DNA from: Gnetum montanum
Taxonomy: Eukaryota > Streptophyta > Gnetopsida > Gnetales > Gnetaceae
Assembly: GCA_015680685.1 (NCBI GenBank)
Contig: MNCI01030432.1
Coordinates: forward strand, 79,614-143,613
Reading direction: 5' to 3'
DNA: 64,000 nt
The notes under the pieces are model-generated. The model saw nothing but the letters and a program-made list of their open reading frames with translations, ran no database searches and was not told where the DNA came from. Shown here in pieces: positions 1-11,837 of this stretch. Made by a program: the position numbers and the translations under genes. Every line of letters begins with the position of its first letter. Position 1 is the first letter of the stretch.

Positions 1-1117
1 CTAAATCCTGTTCGAGGACACTCGTTGGCGGTCGCGTCCCAAACGGTCGCCAACACTTATAAATGATAAAAATAATTTCAAAGACTATGAGCATATAAAC
101 AGATCATCACAAGAATTTTAGATTAAGCAAGACAAGAAATCAAACCAAGGAAAATTATTACAAGAGATATTATAAATCTTCACAAAACCAATCAATATCA
201 TGAATGAATGAGAAAAATTCTCTAGAAACTTATTTTGCATCTAAGACATGGATAATTTACACTATCCTTATTAACTAGCAAGTAAAGAAATAAAGACTTA
301 CCAAGACTTACCTTGCTTGCTGATAAATTGGGAAGGTTAATGGAGTTTGAGATGAGGTCCCCTATCACAAGGTACTTCCTCATCCTCAAGTTCTCTTTCA
401 TTACATCGTGTATGTGATATCTCTATTTGTTCATTTTCCTTGTGATAAAAATTTGGATCAATTTTTTCATTATTTTCAAAGCTTCACTTCTTTTCATTCT
501 TACTTGGTACCTACACAATTTCCTTACCAAACCCCTTTTGACAAGACCAAGCATTAATCTTATTTGATCATCATAATCAAGAGCTTACATAAAACCAAAA
601 TTTTTACATATAAAAGTAGTTTCATCCTTATGATCAAAATTATCAAACCTTACTATGCTTGACTTTGAGCTTGAAACTTGAAGTATTGCTTCCTCTGAAT
701 CTTTTGGCTATTTTTTGGGAATTTCCTCATCTTGAATTTTGCTGAAATCCTTGTTATAAGAGGTTTGTTATGGAATCTTAGCTTTTATGTCTAAGATCTC
801 TTCTTTCATTTCAACATGAATTGCATTTAACTTAGAAAGTGCTAGTTTATTTACATTCCTAATCAAATGATGTAAGAGAAAAATTTCTTCTTTAAGTTCA
901 CTATATCTCTTGTCACAGTTACCATGTTGTTCAACCATATGTGAGGAAGATTCATCAGTAAGTGCCATGCATATGAGATGAGAATCTTTAGGAGAATTGC
1001 ATGCTTCTTCTTCACTTTGCTAACCAATATCCCAACTTGTATAAAAGTTGGTCTTTTTTGGTTCCTCATTATTGGATCTATTCATTGGCTAAACTTTGCT
1101 ATCATTTGGATCATTAG

Positions 1118-1162
1118 GAGATTTGAGGGCCATATGGCCTCTTCCTCCACAAATCCAACATT
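1118..1162 (-). other. CCHC zinc-knuckle remnant of element F gag
   Basis: The minus strand encodes CWICGGRGHMALKS, matching the retroviral zinc knuckle C-x2-C-x4-H-x4-C except that the last Cys is Ser. The same position in element E (about 59450-59500) reads CSGRGHVAFEC. It would be the nucleic-acid-binding end of gag. Confidence 0.6.
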
Positions 1163-1284
1163 TTATGGAAGAAAAATCTAGATTAGAAAAATTTAAAAAA
1201 TTTCTACCTATTTCTCTACCTTTGAAGAAATTTGGTCTTTGTTATTGATGAGATGTCCCTTTGTTTCTTCTTATAAAAAATCAT

Positions 1285-2024
1285 TGTAGTCTCCTTGAGA
1301 GAAGAGCAATCTCATCTTCATTGCTTTCATCATCCTCATTAACCTCTTGCTTCTTGGAGGAAATCTTTGTAGTAATAGGTTTTCCTTGAATTACTCCTTC
1401 ACTTATGAGATTCATTTCAGAGGTAATGAGGGCACTTTGAAGTTCCTCAAATCTTAGAGTTGGGAAATCTTTGATTTCCTCCATGGCTATGACCTTAGGC
1501 CTAAATTCTAGTTGTAGAGTTCTGATCATTTTGATGATGATCTTACTTTCAAGCAAGTCCTTCCCTATTTCTCTAATGGTTACAACAAGATCATTAGCTC
1601 TACAAAAATAATCCTTGATTTTTTCACCTTCTCACATTTTAAGGTTATCATGTTCACTTTTTAGAACTAACAATTTTGATTGCTTAATGATAAAGGTTCC
1701 TTCATAAGTAGCTTCTAAAGTTTGTCAAATTTCTCTGGCCATTTTACATCTTGCTACCTTATTGAATGGAGATTTACTCAATGCACTATATAAAAAAAAT
1801 TTTCCTTTTGAATCAAACATGAATTTATCCTTTTCCTCTTGAGATCATTTGTTGTGAGGCTTGATGATGTCGGTGGTACTGTCGACAGGTGGAGTGCAGC
1901 CTTTCAAGATTAACTTCCAAGCTTCAAACTCCATGGATTCGAAGAACCCTAACATTTTATCTTTTCAATAGGTAAAGTCGAATCTGTCAAACATGGGTGG
2001 CTTTGTGTAAGAAGTCCCCTCCAT
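1285..2024 (-). pseudogene. Copia-type gag (UBN2-like) of element F
   Basis: The frame opens at the ATG at 2022-2024, 41 bp after the primer site, with a start like copia gag (MEGTSYTKP), then the UBN2-like core. In the core a KMxEGEKIKDYF-type stretch is followed by a KMIRTLQLEF and EEIKDFPTLRFEEL stretch near 1430-1530. Several in-frame stops break it. The longest open piece is 1281-1556 (91 codons), ending in an acidic tail. Gag of this family forms the particle that packages element RNA. The element E copy at 60365 is colinear with it, so the assignment is firm although the copy is dead. Confidence 0.75.
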
Positions 2025-2064
2025 TGTTCACTCTTGAAGTTGATGATGAAACATAGAGTACTAA

Positions 2065-2076
2065 GCTTCGATACCA
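2065..2076 (-). promoter_or_regulatory. Primer-binding site of element F (tRNA-Met type)
   Basis: The minus strand reads TGGTATCGAAGC directly after the LTR end, matching the plant initiator tRNA-Met primer site TGGTATCAGAGC with two differences. It fixes element orientation and the LTR edge at 2079. Confidence 0.75.
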
Positions 2077-2078
2077 CT

Positions 2079-3138
2079 TGTGAATCATTGAACTTAGAAG
2101 GGGAAGGGATGAATAAGTTATCCAAATCAAAACTTAAATAAACAAAGCACACACATACAAATTTACATGGTTCCCTAACTTAGGTACTCCACACTTGGAG
2201 GGTAGATCGCAAGCACACCTCTTGACTTTGTTGCCCTCAAATTGTGGTTGAAGGATCACACCTTGTATAGTCATCAAGCCTTGCTCTAGAGTGTTGTACT
2301 ACAACACCAAAAACTCAATCCTGTAGGATCCCAACAAGCTCAAGGAACTCAACCTTGCATGGCGACAAGAACAAGAATTACAAGGAATTATTGCAACTCA
2401 ATTTGTTGATCCTTGCACAGTTAGGTACAACACACTTTACAATGCCAAAATGATAAGACAATGAAGAGCAACAGAGAATTCAATGATTACAAATGATTGT
2501 ACAATGAATACAATAATGCTTGCACTTTTCCCAATGCACATGAAGTCTTCTTATAGTTGTCATGTTGCTAAATCCTTCTCAAATCTTGTGCAATGGCTAG
2601 CTAATAGTCACTAACGGTCATGGGAGATGTCTTTTTCATGCCTGAGATGTCTTTCTGAATTTGACTTCAAATCTGGGAAGATGTCTTTATTTCTTGAAAG
2701 ATGTCTTTCTGAAGTCTCCATCTTGGAAGATGTCTTTGCTCAATGGAAGACATCTTTCTGCATTTGGTCTATAATCTGTAAAGATGTCTTTGCCTCATGA
2801 AAGACATCTTGGGTTGGGGAAAGATGTCATGCTACTTTTGAAGATGTCCTTTTGGATTTTCTTTGAGATCACCCCAAATCTGCCAAGATTCCTATTATTT
2901 CATAGAGATATCTTTCTTCACTTTCTCTTTCATGATGAATGCATTGGTCCTTGTTCACAACCTTGATCTTCCATATTCTTTAATGATGTCCACTTTACTT
3001 GTAGAATATTGGGTCCTTGTCCACATTCTTTGGATGTTCATTTGAAGACATGTGAATGACCTCCTCCTTTGAGCTTTAGGATAGTTCATTCCTTGTCTTC
3101 TTTAGCTCATCTTTGTTTCCTATGTTTGTAGTCCAACA
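2079..3138 (-). repeat. 5' LTR of element F
   Basis: The LTR starts TGTGAATC next to the primer site and is taken to end near GTCCAACA at 3138. The resulting 1060 bp matches the 1059 bp LTR of element E (60422-61480), and the first 300 bp are clearly alike. A TATA-like CTATAAG lies at about 2550 on the minus strand. The right edge is inferred from length and from the terminal CA. Confidence 0.7.
2620..2852 (-). promoter_or_regulatory. U3 array of AGATGTCT/AGACATCT motifs in element F LTR
   Basis: About ten copies of AGATGTC(T/A)TT or its reverse complement AAAGACATCT occur at about 2625, 2645, 2679, 2699, 2728, 2748, 2782, 2802, 2822 and 2842, with frequent 20-bp spacing. In element orientation they lie upstream of the TATA-like sequence near 2550, where LTR enhancers sit. 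A binding role is inference. Confidence 0.55.
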
Positions 3139-3899
3139 AACACAATAACCATACCACCATATAAACAACTTTTGTCTTTATTTACTTAACATTTTGAGCA
3201 CACCAAAACACATCAAAAGGTTCACATAACTCTCTTTAGATCTTCAATTATATCATACTCTCCTTCATCATAAAATTCTAATCTTCTAAACATCTAGGAA
3301 AAGAGTCTTGATGATTTTTCTTATTAGGTTAAGCTTTTTGTTTCAACTTTTGTTTTGTCCCAAAAGGGTTTTCTTTTTACATTAGGCTCAAGAATTGCAT
3401 TTGGAGGTTAGATGTGATCAACTTTTCTTTAGTACTCTATAACTCATATCTAGACTCTTCATTGTTATTAAAATCATTATTTGATTACTGGCCTAATTCT
3501 GATTCTCTAGAAGTTTCATCACTTGATGATCTTTCTAAATAACGAATTCTAGTATGTATTGGTTTTATAGACTCATCTTTAAATTTTATTAGATTTGAAT
3601 CATCTAAGATTTTTCTTTCTTCCATATCATCTAATTCAACTTGGATATTAGATTTTCTAGTTTGTAGACATTTTCTATCTTCTTTAATTCCATCTTAGTC
3701 ATAACTTTCTCTATTTTAATGATGTTATTTGATATTTCTTTTAAAAGTTCATTCTTATCTTGTTCCTCACTTCGTAACTTAATAGAACTACTTATCGAAG
3801 GTAGTGTTTTAAGTTGAGTAAATTTTTATATAGGAAGTAAAAATTTGTGTGGTTCTTTTACAACATGTTGTGTGTTATCTAGAGCTAAGTTCAACTATC

Positions 3900-4490
3900 T
3901 TTTTGAATTTTATGGCTTCAGTATAAAGATCAAGAAAAATTTTAATATTAAGGGTTCTTCTCAACCATATTGAGATTCTTAGATCTATAGCATTTAAGTG
4001 TCTCTTAAGTCCTTATTACTTGGTCAAAACTAATTTTGAAATAAGCCACATACCGTTTGAAATTTACTGTTAAATTTCCTAATTAATTTCTTGTTTTCTT
4101 GTTTCATTTGAGCTAATCCACTATCAAGTTAATGTTGTTTAGTTTGATTATCAAATTGAGCTATGAACAAAGCCTTCATCTCATCCTAGTTGGTGATGCT
4201 ATTATTTGGCATATTAAAATAACAAATTTAAGCCATATATCTAATATTGTTAATGAACAGCCTACATGTTTAGCCTTGATGTTGAATGTTTACATGGACT
4301 AGGGCTAGCTTAAACAAATGCAAGTATTCCTTTGCTAAATAAGCCTTCCTAGGAATGTATGGCTCTAGCAAATACTTATAATCAACTTTTGGGATTTCAT
4401 TATATGCATTAAACAACAAAGGTTTAGGAAGTTGAACTAGATTTATAATTGGAGGATTAGCCATTATTTGTGAATTTTGAATCATCCTAG
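3900..4490 (-). pseudogene. Ty3/gypsy-type gag relic of element G
   Basis: The open piece at 4270-4485 starts MIQNSQIMANPP. It is followed in frame, across stops, by the order typical of the Retrotrans_gag domain: HLFKLALVHVN, then CRLF, then an aromatic stretch before NNSITN, then MKALFIAQFDN and a Gln/Lys-rich LAQMKQENKKL helix near 4090-4180. Most breaks are TAA or TAG where Gln would fit. I see no zinc knuckle downstream. The domain order is seen; the family call is inference. Confidence 0.5.
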
Positions 4491-4499
4491 ATGCTCTAG

Positions 4500-6639
4500 T
4501 TTTTTATCTAGCTCTCCTCTTAAAAGATAAGACTTTAATCAAAGGTGAAACCATAGTTCATCTTGTTCTTACTCCACTACCTAAATTTCTAATGATGATC
4601 TCATATTCTTTTTCTAACAATGCTTTAGTCTTAAGTTTAAATAAATTTTTTGGGCTTTTAAAATCTTCTTGCATATCTAAGGATCCACTTATGAGCTAAA
4701 ATAATCTTACTAATCTATCCTAATTTATGACTTAATTTTATCTAATATGTTCTAATATGCCTTTATAGGTCTTCCTTCTAGTGCTAGTTAAACTGTTAGA
4801 GTAGAATCACAATCCCACTCCAAAAGTAGTTTAGATAACTCATTTTAGGTGGTTTTGATCTCTAGTTCCACCAAGGCATGAATACCTCCATATATAGCTT
4901 TTACTAGTTTAAATAAGTTAATTATGACTAAATCTATATTGAAAGTATAATATTACCAAAAATGATATTTTTTTTAAGTATTGGCTATCACTTTTAGCTT
5001 TCCCTTATTATAAAGATTAAAACAAATAGATTTATACTTATTTTGCTTTAAATTATACATATCTAAGATAGAAAACAAAAATTTTTTATAGGAAATGCCA
5101 TTTTCTAATTTTGAAATATTTGCTAGAAAAATTCCCAAAGTTAGATTTCATAAAAGATTTGCTAAAGAAAGTAGGAATACAAGATAGAAAATTTATTTGA
5201 AAGATTAAAATTACACAAATATGACATAAATTATACCTTAAACCAATTTAGAATTGACACTTATGAAAGCTATCCCATTCAATTGGAGTATCAAGAATAA
5301 GGTAAACTTAGGCTCCTATAGAAAATAACTTATTCTAAAACCCATCATTCACTTGAACATAGCTATGCATAATTAGAAAAAGCTATCTAATTTTAATATA
5401 AAAATTATTCAAAATAAAAGGAGATAAGTTTAACCTATTTAGAATGCCATTGTAAAATAGACTTTACAAGCTCTTTAATGATGTATTCTCTTTCTCCCTT
5501 CCTAGATGCCATTAAAAATCTACACTTAAGGCATTATATAGCAACTTTTAGTAGTGACAATGGTTACAAAATCATGATTTAATTAACTTCGTGTTTTCCC
5601 CATAGAGCCACATACCATTGAATAGTTGATCAAGTTCATGATAATCCTTGTTTGTTTTTTGAATCTAAAGCCCTTATATTAATAACTGCTATGCTAACTT
5701 TCTATGAGTGAGTAGACTTTTATAGCCTAATTTAATGTAGTTAGCTTGGTATTGTCAAGTCTGTTAATAAGATCTTTAGCTCATATCTCACTAGTGCTTA
5801 CTTTAGTTATTGAATTAGCTAGCTCAATTAATACAACCCCTATATTTAAACAAGTCTACTCTAACTCCAACTACTTTTGAGTAGACTTTGCCATTATCCT
5901 TGCAACTACCATCATTAGGTTATCCAAAAAATCCTTTTTATGTTGAGGAAATATCTCTCCTTTTTCCCTAGCTATCCCAACCAATTCTTGGGCTCTTTGT
6001 TCTATTTGTACAAAAATGACTTGATTTTTCTTTACTTTTTAAATCTGAACTCTGGTCTCATGTATCCACTTCTTATTGTAGTTGATTTCAATTTTTGGCA
6101 ATTTGGCTGCATCAAATAAAAATAATTTATATCTTTTCCCTTCTTGGCCTATTCTAGCTCATAGTTTACAATAGCCATCTTCTCCTTCAATTTTATCATA
6201 GCTTGCACTTTATTTTCCAACTGCGATTCTTTAATAGTGATCATAGCCTTGGGTTGTTTTTTTTTTCATCTTTGGAGCTCTTTAACTCTTCTCTTAATCT
6301 AGTTATCTCTAATTTATTTTGCAAAGAATTCTTTGAGCTTGGCTATTTGATTATTGGCTAACTATCCCATGCCTTTAATCAAAATATCTACAATTTCTGA
6401 CATGTCTTGATGAAACATCACCAACTTCTAACCCCTAATTTGAGGATCATCTTCTTTATAGGAAAAGATAATACTTATTTCTATTTCTAGCTTGGTGAGG
6501 ATATTCTTGCTAAGAATAATTCTTCCTTCATTTTCCTTGACTTTGGAATATTGAGCTGCCTCCTTCATTAAGTAGCCTAAGAGAAAGTCCAAAGTTTCTA
6601 GTGCTAATGAAGAGCTTTCTCCTTATGCTACTATTGTTA
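4500..6639 (-). other. Decayed Lys/Glu-rich stretch between ORF and gag of G
   Basis: No frame stays open here. Short minus-strand pieces have charged, coiled-coil-like composition (for example near 6280, with EELKSSKDEKK), so it is probably the rest of the upstream ORF and its junction to gag. I see nothing else recognisable. Confidence 0.3.
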
Positions 6640-8389
6640 TACCTCTTGTAATTTTTGTTGCTCTAGTAACTCTTGTTGCTGGTCCTACTACTATTGTTGT
6701 TTAAGAAGCTCTTGTTGTTGTTTTTCTTTACCATCCTTTTTTCTCTCAATTTTCATTTTTCAAGATGCCTTCATCCTTTCATATTTAGCTCCAATTTGTG
6801 GGAATATCTCATCAAGAATAGCCTCTTCTCTATCTTGTAGCTTTCAAAATAAATAATTTTCTTCCATCAGAGCTAGATATTTATTAGGAAAATATCTAGT
6901 CAAAGGATAATCTTTAGTTTTCATCCATTTTCAAACCTCAATATTTGGTTGAGCATAAGTAGAGGTTAGGAGCTATATTGATAAACTTCTCTTCAACTAT
7001 TCAAGTGCTTCATCCTTAGATTTATTTAGCTTCTTATCTATTGCTCTTTGGCAAACCATATCTATCTCATCTAGTTGATGAACCTTATGGGTTTTGGTAG
7101 TTGAGTATATTCTCTTTAGAACTACAGAAATATCACATTGCTCTTTATACCTCTTGGTCATGTCTTGTAGGTGACTTGCATTATTGAATTTCCAAAAATC
7201 AAATTTCAAATGAAAGATCTTCTTATGCTTGTGGTCATAATTTAATAGGATTTCCCACATTGATCTTCCCACTTCTAAGGTTGCAAGATATGAAGTTACA
7301 AACCTAGAAAGCTTAAAAGCTTGTCCCTCAAATCTTGCTATTAATATCTAATAATAGAGGGCATGTAGAAAAATAGCTCCATGAAATTTGCTCCTTATTT
7401 TATTAATGATTTGCTAATCGATCCTTAATGGGAAGGTTTCTCAAATGAACTTTAACAAATGAGGATATATATACAATTCATCAAAAATTCTAAGGCCTAG
7501 TTGGAAAAGTAGCTCTTTTGGTATATGACTGGGAAAAAGTAATAAAAGGAATTCTTAGGTTAAGCTCTATATTGAGATACATAACTAGTAAATAATCCAT
7601 TAACAATAAGCTTAAATTCAATTAATCCCCTTTTTCTTGAATATCTACTAAGCTATTTTGTAATACATCATTCATATACTATATAGGGAAGAAATTCTTT
7701 CTATGTTCTAGTGCTACCTAGACCCAAACATGATAATTAGCAACTAGATTTATTTCAACACCTAAAGAAAAATTTAAAGTTGAAATTAAAATTATTTAGG
7801 GGAACATGAGCTCTGTGACTTTCAGGATGGTGTTTCAGTATCCCCAAGCTTTTGAAATATTTTCTAGTAAGAGCTTGAAGACTTTATGCATTTCTAGATG
7901 AGTTTAAAACTTGCCACTAGGTACCTCCTTGTTGTACTAGTGAGCTTCTAGTTATGTTATATCAGGCTCTATTAGGCCATAGAGCTCATATGTCTTTCTA
8001 ACATTGATGTCAATGTCGTTGTCTATATTTCCTCTAAAATAATATTTATCCTTCTCCTAAATAGTTTTAGCTATCAAGTGGTTAATGAGATTCCCTATAA
8101 TGTTCATCCAAGGCCTGAAACCAAGCTTATGAAGCCCTCTTTTCTTATAGATTTATCTCTAGTATTCCATTGCTTCTATAGCTTGTATCTCTATCTTTTC
8201 TATCAGATCATGATCTTCATCAAAGTTAAACAAATTTTTTTCTTCTACTTCTAATTTCAAGATTCCAATGTCAATACACTATCTAAGTTGATATATGTTT
8301 AGCTTGAAATGTTGTAGGTAGTTTGATAAGCTTTAAGTATTGATGTATTGCAACTTTTAAGGTGCTTCTTCCTTCTTCTTGTGAGACAT
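6640..8389 (-). pseudogene. Long degenerate ORF upstream of element G gag
   Basis: From an ATG at 8387-8389 (MSHKKKEEAP) one frame stays coding-like for about 580 codons; nearly all interruptions are TAA or TAG at positions that suit Gln. The longest open stretch is 6997-7272 (91 codons, starting MGRSMWEIL). The protein is rich in Lys, Asp and Glu, and near 6650-6750 there is a Gln-rich run (KQQQ-type). I do not recognise the family. Its place before gag recalls ORF1 of Ogre elements; no function can be assigned. Confidence 0.4.
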
Positions 8390-8699
8390 TTTAGGCTAGA
8401 ATTCAAAGAATTTTAAGAAATATTTACTTTATCATTGTGGTGTAGCTCTTACACTGCTTCAATACTCTACTCTATTTGCTAATGGGTTTGTGATTTAAAA
8501 TCATGAATAGGCTTGTCCATAAATATCTAAAGCTTCATTTTTAATTTGATCACTTGGGGACAAACTATTTGAATCAGCTTTCAATATATGTCATCAAATT
8601 TAATTTTTCTGAAGTACTCTATAATCACTATTTAATTATCATAGGATTAGTAAAAAATTCTTAGCTTACCTTTTATTAACCTAGCTCTAAATCTTCTCT

Positions 8700-11060
8700 T
8701 AAGAGTGATTGAGCTAATGCAAAATATAAGTAGAACCACTTTGTAGAATTGCTTTTTGATTCTACTACTAAGCTCTTTTAATTGTTTCATTTTACTAATG
8801 ATGACATGGTAGTTGGAAATCAAATAGCTATAGGAAACTACTCTCTTTCTTCTAATGTTGGTTTAGCTATTGGAGTAGGAAATTTGGGTACTTTTAGATT
8901 CTATAAAACCTTTGTTGATGTGCCTCTTTATTATACTTTAATATATCTTTATTTCTGATTTATTACATTAGATACAAGTGTAGATTTAGTCCATTATTTT
9001 TAGTGAGTCTTATGTTTAATTTATTGAATTATAGCCTATTCATGCTTTGATATAGCTTGTAGAACTAATTCATAGAACTATTTTTTTGGTTCTATGAGCT
9101 TCTTCCTTTGAATTTGAGTTGATGTGGCATAACAACATTGTAGCTAATTCATAAAATCAATTTGTAGAATTACTTTTTGATTCTACAAGCTCTTCTTCTA
9201 TCTTGAGCTTACATGGCTTTTAAGTTCTCTTAAAATTCCCAAAAATATTTTTCATATGCTAAGCTTAGCTAAGCTATATTAAAATTGTAATTTGCCACAT
9301 GTAGAAAAATCTGTAGTAGGCTCCATATCTAAGATTTATATCTTTGGTGCTTACATGAACTCTAAAACAATTTTAGAGCTTATCCATAGAACCAAATTTC
9401 TGTCCTACAAGCCTGCTTTACTTAAAGGTTGATGTGGAAGAACAATTCTTGAGATCCTTTGTAAAACTACTTTTTGGTTTTACAAACTATGTAATATTCC
9501 TTAGATCCTTAATCTTCATATGTTGAATTCTTAACATGTTAAGTTACATTAAAAAGCTTGATAAGAATGTGTATAATTAGATTCATAATTTCTTATGGGC
9601 TCAATATTAGGTCTTCTTTGTCCCAATGTATCTTGTAGAATCATTTTAGCTTTTGTTTGTAGAACAAAATCTTGAATCTATGAATATATTCTTCGTCAAT
9701 GATGTGGTAGAGTGTCTTTAGAGTTTTGTTTTTTGTGGAATTTAATTTTGGTTCTACAAGCTTGTTGACCTTTCAAAGCTGACATGGTAGAACCAAAAAT
9801 AAGCCTACTTGTAGAACCAAAGGTAGGTTCTACGTATCATGCTTTATTTGGTAGAGATGACATGGTAGAACAAAAAATAAGCCTACTTATAGAATCATTT
9901 TTTTGGTTCTATGAACTAAGCTTCTTTCTTTTCATACTTCATGATGATGATGTGGCTTGTAGAATCATTTTCAACTTCTTTGTAGAACCAATTTTTGGTT
10001 CTACAAGCTTTTACTTTATAAAGGTTAACATGATTCATAGAACTATCTTGGCACTTACTCCTAGGTTTTAAGAACCATGCTACTTTTCTCATCTAAATGC
10101 CTCTACATAAAATGTTGACTTAGAAGAATTGAATATGAGCTTATTTATAGAGTTGAATTTTTGTTCTATGAGCTTTGTGCTCTATCTTAAGTGCTAATGT
10201 GGTAAAGCTACTTTTAGACTCACTTGTAGAATCTCTTTTTGGTCTATGAGCTACATGCTCCATCCTTAAGAGATGATGTAGATCTCTTATATAACCAAAT
10301 CATAGAATCACTTTTTGATTCTACAAAACTTTGTTATATAGAGGCTAATGTAGTAGAGTTATGATTGAGTTATTTGTGTCTTTGAAGAGCTTCTAATGTG
10401 GGTTGTAGAATTATTTTAGAGCTAGCTTGTAGAATCAAATTTTGATTCTACAAACTTGCTCTATAAAAGAGCTAACATGGACTATAGAATCATTTTGATC
10501 TCCTTCATAGAATAAATTTTTAATTCTACAAATCTTGCCTTCTCCTTGAATCTTAAATAAAAAAAGCTTCTCTGAATCATATTTATGACCTCTTGGGATA
10601 CCAACTCTTTATAACATGTTTTCTTCACTTAGCTTATGTGGTACATGGAATTTATCCATAAAGCTAAACTTGAATGTTCTCTTATAAACTTAAACCTTGT
10701 GAAATGTGAAGCTAATATTTAATCTCCCAACTAGCTAACATGGTAGAACCAATCTAGAAGCTCTTTGTAGAACTACTTCTTGGTTCTACCTACTTTCTCT
10801 TGAATTCTACAAAAAAATTGACCAAGAGTTAACATGGATTACGAAGCTATTTAAGGACTCTTTTATAAAACCAACTTGTAGAACCATTTTTTGGTTCTAC
10901 TAACCTTTCCTAACTCTACAAGCTAACATAGCATATAGAAATAACTAAGCCTTTAGCTTTAGAATCTTCTTTTACTTCATAAATCTAATAAAGCTGATGT
11001 GGCTCATAGAATAGATTTGAAAACTCTTTGTAAAACCAATAAACCCACTCTAATTCCATG
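8700..11060. repeat. Degenerate tandem array of palindromic TGTAGAACCA...TGGTTCTACA units
   Basis: More than fifteen imperfect units recur at intervals of roughly 80-200 bp. Each has an inverted pair such as TTGTAGAACCAA/TTGGTTCTACAA around a short T-rich centre (clear at 9778-9835, 9980-10010 and 10868-10900), often followed by AGCTT and preceded by (G)ACATGG. It lies upstream of the coding relics of G, where 5' UTR or LTR sequence would be. Each unit could fold into a hairpin. A 95-codon open frame at 9784-10071 is a by-product of the repeat. Confidence 0.6.
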
Positions 11061-11837
11061 AGCAAACATAGCTAAATAATCTTATCTTTCTTTTGGAAAA
11101 TGAAATTCATTTCTAGAATCCTTCAATTTTGTAAGCTTTTTATAATAAAATTTTAACTCAAAGACGTGTTGTAAACTATTTTCATTAATTTTGACCTTGT
11201 TTTAAGCTAGAACCAATTCTTTCAACTTTGCAAAATGATTTCTATTAATCTAAAAGCTAAGAAGGAGTAATTTTTCAAATTAGATCATATCCCATGAGCG
11301 TTTTCTTTGAAGATGATCAATATATGCTTGCTTTTCTAGCATTGTATTAAAGTGTCATATAATTGAGTTTGCTTGAAACCCTAGGCTTTTTATGGTTATT
11401 CCTTAAAGCGTCACTAGTGAGGCTTGTGTGCTTAACTACAAAACAATTTTGAGCAACTATCTTAAAATTTTCATCATCTCTAAAACCTTCACTAACATAA
11501 GTTGAATTGTTTAGTATTTATGCAAATAGTTTATCCTTGTGACCTTCATCATAGGGCTTTCTTCTTTATGCATTTGCGTTCAGTTGAATATAGCTTATTG
11601 TGTTAAAATCTAATATAAATACACAAAATTTTACATTGGACTTCCTGATAATATTCCTTATTTAAATGATGCAAGAAATTCATATTTGAGCTTCTGATGA
11701 TTTTTGATTTAAAGTTAATAATTATAATTTTCTCTATTCTATGGTGATGGCGATTGTTGTGACGATAACCATACATGTCTTACCTTTTTAAATAAAAACT
11801 AATAAGAATTAACACCATAAAAATAGAATTTGATAAT
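11061..11837. other. AT-rich stretch, nothing recognised
   Basis: I see no coding continuity, repeat unit or structural RNA here. It separates the palindromic array from copia relic H and may hold a degraded LTR or gag of H. Confidence 0.3.

Larger units (their letters stand above)
1..3138 (-). mobile_element. Element F: copia-type gag-only LTR element, left end outside window
   Basis: This LTR retrotransposon reads on the minus strand. Its 5' LTR is at 2079-3138, followed by a tRNA-Met-type primer site at 2065-2076 and a gag starting at 2024. Downstream of gag (1-1100) I see no integrase or reverse transcriptase. The stretch at about 250-400 resembles 49560-49640 inside element E, so both copies share one interior. 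The 3' LTR is not in the window. The element appears inserted into relic G, whose gag lies just right of 3138. The inference is a non-autonomous family member with LTRs and gag only; pol could still lie beyond the left edge. Confidence 0.7.

Noticed and set aside
1-60. GC-rich inverted motif GGCGGTCGCG...CGGTCGCC as a terminal inverted repeat
   Set aside because: It is a short local hairpin at the window edge with no partner seen elsewhere in the window.
9784-10071. 95-codon ORF (MVEPKISLLVEPK...)
   Set aside because: It is a translation of the palindromic satellite; internal repetition follows the DNA unit.
8700-11060. CRISPR-like array
   Set aside because: Units and spacers vary in length, repeats are degenerate, and the surrounding DNA is plant retroelement sequence.
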